Source of the DNA: Bacillus sp. AZ43
Lineage (GTDB): Bacteria > Actinomycetota > Actinomycetes > Mycobacteriales > Geodermatophilaceae
DNA: 64,000 bases
Direction of reading: 5' to 3'
Assembly (NCBI GenBank): GCA_004570425.1
Contig: SPQJ01000008.1
Coordinates: forward strand, 50,714 to 114,713
In this document: positions 57,523-64,000 of the stretch, in pieces
Numbering within the stretch: position 1 is the first letter of the stretch
Layout of the letters: each line of letters begins with the position of its first letter
The notes under the pieces: model-generated
What the model was told of the DNA's origin: nothing
The model's database searches: none
The model's input: the letters and a program-made list of their open reading frames with translations, nothing else
Program-made: the position numbers and the translations under genes

Positions 57523-58853
57523 GCGGCGGCCTCCCGGTCGTCGAGCCGGTACCGGGCGAGGACCGGCAGGCTGAGCAGGACGAACAGCGCCGGGACGACG
57601 CTGAACCCCAGGCGCACGGCGAGCACCGCACCGTCGGACTGGGCGACCACCTCGTCCCCGGTCGACGAGACGTACCCCGCCACGGAGAGCAGGAGGCCGA
57701 GCAACCCCGGCCCGACGGCCAGGCCGAGCGTCTCCGCCGCGGTCCAGACGCCGGTGAACACCCCGGCGCGCCGCTCCTCGGACGCCGACTCGTCGGCGGC
57801 GATGACGTCGGGCAGCATCGCCAGCGGGAACATCTGCATCCCGGCGTAGCCCACCCCGACGAGCACGACGAGCGCGACGGCCGCTCCGGTGCCGCCGGCG
57901 GGCACGACGGCCAGCAGCCCGGCGGCGACGGCGAACAGCGCCGACGACGCCAGCAGCCCGGTGCGCTTGCCCAGGCGGCGGCTGACCCGCAGCCACAGCG
58001 GCATGACCAGGATCGCCGGGCCCACCAGCGCGGCGAACAGCAGCGTGCCGGCCGCGGCGTCGTCGAGCACCTGCCGGGAGTAGTAGGGGACGCCGGCGAG
58101 CATCACGCCGATCCCGAGCGCCTGGACGACGAACCCGACCAGCAGGACGCGGAACGGCCGGGACGCCCACGCCAGCTTGAGCGTGGCCAGCAGCCGCCCC
58201 TCGCTGCGCACCCGGGTGAGCGTCGATGCCCGCCGGGTGCCGTGGACCGCGCCGAGCATGCCGAGGGCGAGCAGCGCGGCGACGAACACCGCCATCGCCA
58301 GGTAGCCGCCGCGGTCCTCACCGACGGCGTCGACGACGGCGGGCGCGCCGGCCCCGGCCAGCAGGATGCCCAGCGCCAGCGCGGCCACCCGCCACGACAT
58401 CAGCGTGGCCCGCTCGCCCGGGTCGTCGGTGATCTCGGCGGGCTGGGCGACGTAGGGCACCTGGAAGCAGCCGTACGCGGTCGCCGCCAGCAGGAACGTG
58501 ACCGCCACCCAGGTCGCCGCGAGGGCCGGGGGAGCGCCGGGCCCGGCGAAGACCAGCACGAACAGCGGCGGCAGGGCCAGGCCACCGGCCAGCATCCACG
58601 GCCGGCGGGGGCCCCAGCGGCTCTCGGTGCGGTCCGAGCGGCTGCCGATCCAGGGGTTGAGCAGCACGTCCCACGCCTTGGGGGCGAAGACCACGAGTCC
58701 CGCGACCGCGGCGGCCACGCCGAGCACGTCGGTGAGGTAGTAGAGGAGCAACAGCCCGGGCACGGTGCCGAAGGCGGCCGTCCCGATCGAGCCGGCCGCG
58801 TAGCCGAGGTGCGTCCCCCGGGTCAGCCGGGGTGCGGGTGAGACGGCCGTCAC
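57519..58853 (-). CDS. MFS transporter of the GPH (glycoside-pentoside-hexuronide:cation) type
   Basis: A 444-residue 12-helix membrane protein. Family marks are the N-terminal GYAAGSIGTAAFGTVPGLLLLYYLTDVLG, the loop FAPKAWDVLLNPWIGSRSDRTESRWGPRRPWMLAGG and the helix-4 segment YVAQPAEITDDPGERATLMSWR, all typical of GPH cation symporters. These usually import sugars or sugar acids. It is the first gene of a two-gene operon with the PLP decarboxylase (ATGA overlap at 57519-57522). The pairing hints that its cargo, or a product of the enzyme, is an amine or amino acid rather than a sugar. Confidence 0.88.
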   Translation of the reverse strand: MTAVSPAPRLTRGTHLGYAAGSIGTAAFGTVPGLLLLYYLTDVLGVAAAVAGLVVFAPKAWDVLLNPWIGSRSDRTESRWGPRRPWMLAGGLALPPLFVLVFAGPGAPPALAATWVAVTFLLAATAYGCFQVPYVAQPAEITDDPGERATLMSWRVAALALGILLAGAGAPAVVDAVGEDRGGYLAMAVFVAALLALGMLGAVHGTRRASTLTRVRSEGRLLATLKLAWASRPFRVLLVGFVVQALGIGVMLAGVPYYSRQVLDDAAAGTLLFAALVGPAILVMPLWLRVSRRLGKRTGLLASSALFAVAAGLLAVVPAGGTGAAVALVVLVGVGYAGMQMFPLAMLPDVIAADESASEERRAGVFTGVWTAAETLGLAVGPGLLGLLLSVAGYVSSTGDEVVAQSDGAVLAVRLGFSVVPALFVLLSLPVLARYRLDDREAAA

Positions 58854-58911
58854 AAGATCAGCACCGTAGTCGGTTGGTCGCTCGGCACACGCCCCGGCTA
58901 CCGTCCGCCGG

Positions 58912-59580
58912 GTGAGCGCTCAGAACCAGGCGGTGACTCGCGCCATCCGTCGCCTCGTACGGCCGCGCCTCGAAGCGGTCGGCTTCGACGACTTCACCGG
59001 CCGCAAGGCGTGGCGTCGGGAGGGGGACCGGGTCGACGTCGTCGACTTCCAGGCGGTCGGCGGGTATTCCTCGGTGGGCGTGGGATGCACGCCGTTCTCG
59101 TTCGGCGTCTACGCCGGCGTGCGCTACGACGACTGCGAGGAGCAGTGGGACCGATGGACGGCCGGCGAGCCGCGGCCGCACTACTCCACCTGCACGGTCG
59201 TGGTGGTCCTGGGCAAGCGACTCCAGCAAACCGGTTCCTTCCGTCCGTGGGGAGACCCCGGGGAGGACCGAGTGGACACGTGGGCGGTGCGGGAGTCCGC
59301 GAGCGACGTCGAGGAGGTCGTCCGCGACGCGGCGGACACGCTCGTCGCCACAGGGCTCCCGGTCCTCGCGGACTGGGGTACGCCTGAGCGCGCGTACACG
59401 CTCCTGCTGAGCCGCTTCGAGCCGGTGGCCGGCCCGGGGGTGCCCGGCGTCCATGCGGGGGCGCCCGGCTCTCCGCGGTGGACGCACACCGTCCGCTGGC
59501 TGGCGGGCCGGCTGGGTCGTGACGCGGAGCAGGACATCGCCGAGGCGGCGGTGCTCCGAGGGCAGGTCAGCCGAGGCTGA
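58912..59580 (+). CDS. DUF4304-like hypothetical protein
   Basis: A 222-residue soluble protein. The N-terminal half (VTRAIRRLVRPRLEAVGFDDFTGRKAWRREGDRVDVVDFQAVGGYSSVGVGCTPFSFGVYAGVRY) resembles DUF4304 domains, which have this LxxxGF...R..xxxxVxxFQ pattern and are common in immunity- and toxin-associated loci but have no known activity. The C-terminal half is helical with Trp-rich patches. GTG 58912 is 59 bases from the divergent MFS gene. No toxin gene is nearby. The stop overlaps the convergent gene by 14 bases. Confidence 0.7.
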   Translation: MSAQNQAVTRAIRRLVRPRLEAVGFDDFTGRKAWRREGDRVDVVDFQAVGGYSSVGVGCTPFSFGVYAGVRYDDCEEQWDRWTAGEPRPHYSTCTVVVVLGKRLQQTGSFRPWGDPGEDRVDTWAVRESASDVEEVVRDAADTLVATGLPVLADWGTPERAYTLLLSRFEPVAGPGVPGVHAGAPGSPRWTHTVRWLAGRLGRDAEQDIAEAAVLRGQVSRG

Positions 59581-60280
59581 GGGCTCGCTCCACCAGCGGG
59601 TCGATGGCGCTCCCGGCCTCGGTGTTGAGGTACACGAAGACGAAGATCGCGACGAGGAACGCCGGCACCAGGATCGCCTTCTCGACGAAGGCGCCGGTGC
59701 GCAGGTGGATCGGCGCCAGCCTGCTGCGGCGGAACACCCAGAACACCGGCACCGGGATGCCCTCCTTGGTCAGGAAGTCGCCGGCGATGTGGGTCAGCAC
59801 GCCGACGGCGACCGCCCAGGGCAGCCAGGCCGGGGGAGGGCTGTGCTCCAGCAGGTACCAGGCCCCGCCCCAGGAGAGCAGCAGGTTGCCGACGATGGTG
59901 TTCTCGGCGCGGCCGGGGATCACGAAGTGCAGGGCGCGCAGTGCCAGCCCGATCGCCAGCGCGAGCACCAGCAGGCTCGACCAGTAGGCGCCGGAGGCGG
60001 CGTGCGCCAGGAGACCCAGGACGAGCGGGCCGAGGATCGCGTCGTGGGTGCCCCAGCGGTGGCCGCGGGCGACCGTGCCGACGAAGCCCGACGGCACGTC
60101 GGTGGCCGGCCCCCACATGCGCGAGATCGTCGACCCGCGCTGGTCGAGGTCGGGCAGCATCGCGAAGCCGCCGGCGGCGGAGATCCAGGCGACCTGCGCC
60201 ACCGTGCCCTGGACCGGTGCCCACGGCAGCGTCGCCGCGCCCGCGGCGAGCCCGGAGAGAGCATGCGAGTGACCGAGCAC
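59567..60280 (-). CDS. YdjM/DUF457-family membrane-bound metal-dependent hydrolase
   Basis: A 237-residue membrane protein. The N-terminal metal motif HSHALSGLAAG and PDLDQRGSTISRMWG, plus THDAILGPLVLG and LTHIAGDFLTKEGIPVPVFWVF, are the histidine/aspartate signatures of the YdjM (LexA-regulated) DUF457 family. Four to five helices are interspersed (about 80-95, 105-135, 150-175, 205-230). These proteins are thought to act as lipid or phosphate-ester hydrolases, but the activity is not established. GTG 60280 is chosen because the metal motif follows at once. A strong hairpin lies upstream at 60340-60393. Confidence 0.85.
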   Translation of the reverse strand: MLGHSHALSGLAAGAATLPWAPVQGTVAQVAWISAAGGFAMLPDLDQRGSTISRMWGPATDVPSGFVGTVARGHRWGTHDAILGPLVLGLLAHAASGAYWSSLLVLALAIGLALRALHFVIPGRAENTIVGNLLLSWGGAWYLLEHSPPPAWLPWAVAVGVLTHIAGDFLTKEGIPVPVFWVFRRSRLAPIHLRTGAFVEKAILVPAFLVAIFVFVYLNTEAGSAIDPLVERALSLG

Positions 60281-60339
60281 GCACCCAGCGTCGCCCCCGG
60301 CCGGGGCGCAGGGGTGGAGGCGCACCGGAGCTCTCACCG

Positions 60340-60393
60340 AGATGCGCACGGGCGCGGTATCCAGGCATCCGGATACCGCGCCCGTGCGCATCT
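60340..60393. terminator. Perfect 23-bp inverted repeat / terminator
   Basis: AGATGCGCACGGGCGCGGTATCC-type arms, 60340-60362 and 60371-60393, pair without mismatch around an 8-base loop (AGGCATCC). It lies 20 bases downstream of the DUF6104 stop on the minus strand, and 59 bases before the DUF457 gene. This fits a terminator for the kgd-DUF6104 transcript. No T-tail is present. Confidence 0.7.
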
Positions 60394-60413
60394 GGGCGGC
60401 GCCTGCCGCTTTC

Positions 60414-60602
60414 TCAGTCGTCCAGGTCGTCGTCGTCCGTGCCGCCGCGGGCCAGCCAGGTGGCCAGCCGCTCGACGGGTACCTCGAAGTCGGGGTTCTG
60501 GTCGACGAACGCCTGCATCTGGTCGGCCAGCCAGGCGAGGGTCACCTGCTCCTCGCCCCGCCGGTCGGCCAGCTCCTCCAGCCCTCGATCGGTGAAGTAC
60601 AC
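60414..60602 (-). CDS. DUF6104 small protein
   Basis: A 62-residue acidic, helical protein reading MYFTDRGLEELADRRGEEQVTLAWLADQMQAFVDQNPDFEVPVERLATWLARGG... with an Asp-rich end. It fits DUF6104, a family I associate with sitting directly after kgd in actinomycetes. ATG 60602 is one base from the kgd stop, so it is cotranscribed with kgd. The acidic composition would suit a protein partner. Function unknown. Confidence 0.85.
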   Translation of the reverse strand: MYFTDRGLEELADRRGEEQVTLAWLADQMQAFVDQNPDFEVPVERLATWLARGGTDDDDLDD

Positions 60603-60603
60603 G

Positions 60604-63600
60604 TCAGTCCGCGAAGGCCTCGGCGATCAGCTGCCGCTGCTCGACGTCGTGCACCTTGGCCGAGCCGACCGCGGGGCTCGCCGACGCGCGCCGGCTGACC
60701 CGGCGGAACGTCCGGCCCTGCGGCAGGTCCTCGGGGAGGTTGACCGCCATGAACTGCCAGGCGCCCATGTTGGCCGGCTCCTCCTGCACCCACACGACGT
60801 CGTTCGCGTTCGGGTACTTCTCCAGCTCCGCGCGGATCTGCTCGGCCGGCAGCGGGTAGAGCTGCTCGACCCGCACGATCGCGACGTCGGCGGTGCCGTC
60901 GTTCTCCCGCTGCGCCATGAGGTCGTAGGCGACCTTGCCGCTGCAGAGCAGCACCTTGCGGACGGCGGAGGCGTCGAGCGGCTCCCCGCCCACGCCCGTG
61001 TCGGGCAGCACCGGGCGGAAACCCTGCTCGGTGAAGTCCTCGATCGGGCTGACCGCCGCCTTGGCCCGCAGCAGCGACTTCGGCGTGAAGACCACCAGCG
61101 GGCGGTGCACGTCGGAGAGCGCTTGGCGGCGGAGCAGGTGGAAGTAGTTGCCCGGCGTCGTGCAGTTGGCGACGGTCATGTTGTTCTCCGCCGACAGCTG
61201 CAGGAACCGCTCGATGCGACCGCTGGAGTGGTCGGGGCCCTGGCCCTCGAGGCCGTGCGGCAGCAGCATGACCACGCCCGAGCGCTGCCCCCACTTGGCC
61301 TCGCCGGAGCTGATGAACTCGTCGATGACCATCTGCGCGCCGTCGACGAAGTCGCCGAACTGCGCCTCCCACAGCACCAGGGCCTTCGGGTTGGCCACCG
61401 AGTAGCCGTACTCGAAGCCGAGCGCGGCGTACTCGGACAGCAGCGAGTCGTAGACGAAGAACTTCGCCTGGTCCTCGGTCAGGTTGGCCAGCGGCGTGTA
61501 CTCGGAGCCGTTCTCCCGGTCGATGAGCACCGAGTGCCGCTGCACGAACGTGCCGCGGCGGGAGTCCTGGCCGGCGAGCCGGACCGGGATGCCCTCCATG
61601 AGCAGCGAGCCGAAGGCGATCAGCTCGCCCATCGCCCAGTCGATGCCGCCCTCGCTGGCCATCGCCGCCCGGCGCTCCAGCATCTTCTGCAGCTTCGGGT
61701 GCGGCGTGAAGTCCGGCGGGAAGGAGACGTGCGCGTCGCCGATCGTCTTGAGGACCTCGCGGGAGATGGCGGTGGTGACCTGCGACTCCTGCGGCGTGCG
61801 CGGGTCCATCACCGGCTCGGGCTTCGAGGACTCCTTCGCGTCGTGCGTCTCGGCGAAGGCCCGCTCGAGCTGCCCGCGGTAGTCCTTGAGCGCCTCCTCG
61901 GCCTCCTGCAGCGTGATGTCGCCGCGGCCGACCAGCGCCTCGGTGTAGAGCTTCCGGACCGAGCGCTTGCGGTCGATGATGTCGTACATCAGCGGCTGGG
62001 TCATCGACGGGTCGTCGCCCTCGTTGTGGCCGCGACGGCGGTAGCAGACCAGGTCGACGACGACGTCCTTCTTGAACGCCTGGCGGTACTCGACGGCCAG
62101 CCGGGCGACCCGCACGCACGCCTCCGGGTCGTCGCCGTTCACGTGGAAGACCGGGGCGCCGATCATCCGGGCGACGTCGGTCGAGTACAGGCTGGACCGG
62201 GCCGCCGCCGGGCTCGTGGTGAACCCGACCTGGTTGTTGATGACGACGTGCACGGTGCCGCCGGTGCGGTAGCCGCGCAGCTGGGAGAGGTTCAGCGTCT
62301 CGGCGACGACGCCCTGGCCGGCGAACGCGGAGTCGCCGTGCAGCAGGACGGGCAGCACGGTGAAGCCCTGCTCGCCCTTGTCGATCATGTCCTGCTTGGC
62401 GCGGACGATGCCCTCGAGGACGGGGTTGACCGTCTCGAGGTGGCTCGGGTTGGAGGCCAGGGAGACGGCGATCTCGGCGTCGGGCTTGAACGGGTTCGCG
62501 AACGTCCCGGTGGCGCCGAGGTGGTACTTCACGTCACCGGAGCCCTGGACGGTGCCCGGGTCGATGTTGCCCTCGAACTCGCCGAAGATCTTCGAGTAGC
62601 TCTTGCCCAGCACGTTGGCCAGGACGTTGAGCCGGCCGCGGTGGGCCATGCCGATCGCGACCTCGTCCAGGCCGTGGTCGGTGCCTGCGATGAGCACCTC
62701 GTCGAGGATCGGGATGACCGACTCGCCGCCCTCGAGCGAGAACCGCTTCTGGCCGACGTACTTCGTCTGCAGGAACGTCTCGAAGGCCTCGGCGGCGTTC
62801 AGCCGGCCCAGGATGTGCTTCTGCTTCTCCCGGTCGGGCTGCTCGTGCTTGACCTCGACCCGCTTCTGGAGCCACTCGCGCTCCTCCGGGTCGGTGATGT
62901 GCATGTACTCCACGCCGACCGTGCGGCAGTAGGAGTTGCGCAGCACGCCGAGGATGTCGCGCAGCGGCATGAGCTGCTCGCCGGCGAAGCCGCCCACCGG
63001 GAACTTGCGGTCGAGGTCCCAGAGGGTCAGCCCGTGCTGGAGGATGTCCAGGTCGGGGTGGGTGCGGACCTTGAACTCGAGCGGGTCGGTGTCGGCCATG
63101 AGGTGGCCGTTGCGCCGGTAGGCCTCGATGACCTCGATGACGCGGGCTTCCTTGTCGATCTGCCCCTCGCGCGTGATCCGCACGTCCGGCATCCAGCGCA
63201 CCGGCTCGTACGGGATCCGCAGCGACCGGAAGACCTCGTCGTAGAAGCCGTCCTCACCCAGGAGCAGGGCGTGCAGCCGGCGGAGGAAGTCGCCGGACTC
63301 GGCGCCCTGGATGATCCGGTGGTCGTAGGTCGAGGTCAGGGTGATGATCTTCGACACGGCCATCTCGGTGAGCGCGTCGGGGTTCATCCCCTGGAACTCG
63401 GCCGGGTACTCCATGGCACCGACGCCGATGATCGCGCCCTGGCCGGCGGTCAGCCGCGGCACCGAGTGGTTGGTGCCGATCGTGCCCGGGTTGGTGAGGC
63501 TGATCGTGGTGCCGGAGAAGTCCTCCATCGTCAGCTTGTTCTGCCGCGCCCGGCGGATGATGTCCTCGTAGGCGGCCCAGAACTGGGCGAAGTCCATCTC

Positions 63601-64000
63601 CTCGGCCGCCTTGATCGAGGCGACGACGAGGGAACGCGACCCGTCGGGCTTCGGCAGGTCGATCGCCAGGCCGAAGTTGACGTGCTCCGGCTGGACGAGG
63701 ACCGGCTTGCCGTCGACCTCGGCGTAGGCGTTGTTCATGTTCGGGAACGCGTCGAGCGCCCGCACCAGCGCGTAGCCGATGAGGTGGGTGAACGACACCT
63801 TCCCGCCCCGGCCGCGGGCCAGGTGGTTGTTGATGACGATGCGGTTGTCGGCGAGCAGCTTCGCCGGCACCGCGCGCACGCTCGTCGCCGTCGGCACGGT
63901 GAGCGAGGTGTTCATGTTCTTGACGACGGCGGCGGCCGCGCCCCGCAGCGGCGACTGGCTGCCCGCGGCGACCGGGGTGGCGGGGGCCTTGGCGGCGGGC
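60604..64000 (-). CDS. kgd: Multifunctional 2-oxoglutarate metabolism enzyme Kgd (5' truncated by window)
   Basis: The last 1,131 residues are visible; the N-terminus lies beyond the right edge. The start of the visible part belongs to the acyltransferase-like domain ([37 protein letters not shown]). The thiamine-diphosphate E1 part follows: [57 protein letters not shown], the [12 protein letters not shown] cofactor site, [19 protein letters not shown]. This fused E2-like plus E1 layout is specific to actinobacterial Kgd (2-oxoglutarate decarboxylase, dehydrogenase E1 and HOA synthase). It feeds succinyl-CoA or succinic semialdehyde; a matching semialdehyde dehydrogenase is at 39 kb. The stop is one base before the DUF6104 gene. 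Confidence 0.95.
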   Translation of the reverse strand, partial: PAAKAPATPVAAGSQSPLRGAAAAVVKNMNTSLTVPTATSVRAVPAKLLADNRIVINNHLARGRGGKVSFTHLIGYALVRALDAFPNMNNAYAEVDGKPVLVQPEHVNFGLAIDLPKPDGSRSLVVASIKAAEEMDFAQFWAAYEDIIRRARQNKLTMEDFSGTTISLTNPGTIGTNHSVPRLTAGQGAIIGVGAMEYPAEFQGMNPDALTEMAVSKIITLTSTYDHRIIQGAESGDFLRRLHALLLGEDGFYDEVFRSLRIPYEPVRWMPDVRITREGQIDKEARVIEVIEAYRRNGHLMADTDPLEFKVRTHPDLDILQHGLTLWDLDRKFPVGGFAGEQLMPLRDILGVLRNSYCRTVGVEYMHITDPEEREWLQKRVEVKHEQPDREKQKHILGRLNAAEAFETFLQTKYVGQKRFSLEGGESVIPILDEVLIAGTDHGLDEVAIGMAHRGRLNVLANVLGKSYSKIFGEFEGNIDPGTVQGSGDVKYHLGATGTFANPFKPDAEIAVSLASNPSHLETVNPVLEGIVRAKQDMIDKGEQGFTVLPVLLHGDSAFAGQGVVAETLNLSQLRGYRTGGTVHVVINNQVGFTTSPAAARSSLYSTDVARMIGAPVFHVNGDDPEACVRVARLAVEYRQAFKKDVVVDLVCYRRRGHNEGDDPSMTQPLMYDIIDRKRSVRKLYTEALVGRGDITLQEAEEALKDYRGQLERAFAETHDAKESSKPEPVMDPRTPQESQVTTAISREVLKTIGDAHVSFPPDFTPHPKLQKMLERRAAMASEGGIDWAMGELIAFGSLLMEGIPVRLAGQDSRRGTFVQRHSVLIDRENGSEYTPLANLTEDQAKFFVYDSLLSEYAALGFEYGYSVANPKALVLWEAQFGDFVDGAQMVIDEFISSGEAKWGQRSGVVMLLPHGLEGQGPDHSSGRIERFLQLSAENNMTVANCTTPGNYFHLLRRQALSDVHRPLVVFTPKSLLRAKAAVSPIEDFTEQGFRPVLPDTGVGGEPLDASAVRKVLLCSGKVAYDLMAQRENDGTADVAIVRVEQLYPLPAEQIRAELEKYPNANDVVWVQEEPANMGAWQFMAVNLPEDLPQGRTFRRVSRRASASPAVGSAKVHDVEQRQLIAEAFAD

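Noticed and set aside
1..64000. CRISPR array, prophage, insertion sequence or integron
   Set aside because: I found no spaced direct repeats of CRISPR type, no transposase or integrase gene, and no target-site duplications. The four-copy palindrome carries no gene.

Overview
The window is very GC-rich DNA from an actinomycete. This follows from the gene content: WhiB-family iron-sulfur regulators, a mycothiol-linked redox sigma/anti-sigma pair, mycoredoxin, the actinobacterial 2-oxoglutarate enzyme Kgd, Ni-superoxide dismutase, DUF2510 and DUF2795 proteins, and a 24-residue bL37-type ribosomal protein. My best guess is a member of Geodermatophilaceae (Blastococcus, Geodermatophilus or Modestobacter type); the family is inference, the phylum is not. 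It is ordinary chromosome: I see no insertion sequence, prophage, CRISPR array or integrase. Genes are dense, often overlap by 4 bases, and frequently start with GTG.

Layout. 0-9 kb: an M20 peptidase, a PrmC-related methyltransferase, an active/inactive M16 peptidase pair coupled to a NudC-type Nudix hydrolase, a uridine-kinase-like protein with a broken P-loop, an orphan ANTAR protein and mycoredoxin. 9-22 kb: a block whose gene set matches the M. tuberculosis Rv3193c-Rv3199c neighbourhood (uvrD2, whiB7, ABC1 kinase, E1-like protein, zincin-like hydrolase, PDZ/Lon-like protease, UPF0182 membrane protein). whiB7 has a long leader with an upstream ORF and a strong intrinsic terminator, the architecture of an antibiotic-responsive attenuator. 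22-28 kb: two initiator tRNAs flanking a ThrE-type exporter, then a P450/ferredoxin pair and small enzymes. 28-36 kb: methionine aminopeptidase, the cbs-metB transsulfuration pair, aldo/keto reductase, XdhC domain, sugar kinase, HisN-type phosphatase and a DUF4349 lipoprotein.

36-51 kb: a second conserved block (aroA, rsgA, SRAP protein, ybaK, sigR-rsrA, a stand-alone biotinyl protein, pdtaS, whiB1, lipid kinase, membrane protein), corresponding to Rv3217c-Rv3228. sigR has a textbook self-recognised promoter (GGGAAT-N18-GTT), and whiB1 has a CRP-like site upstream. Inserted in this block is a degenerate biotin-carboxylase-like protein beside the biotinyl carrier. 51-64 kb: phospholipid synthesis (psd-pssA), divergent Ni-SOD and its maturation protease, malic enzyme, a PLP decarboxylase/transporter pair, and the start-truncated kgd gene running off the right edge.

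A recurring theme is thiol and redox homeostasis and stress response: mycoredoxin, SigR/RsrA, WhiB1, WhiB7, Ni-SOD, transsulfuration and PdtaS. Several proteins keep a family fold but lack catalytic or metal residues (M16 partner, NudC zinc ribbon, uridine-kinase P-loop, biotin carboxylase). A roughly 55-bp palindromic element occurs four times at gene 3' ends. Two genes appear to start at CTG within CTGA overlaps.
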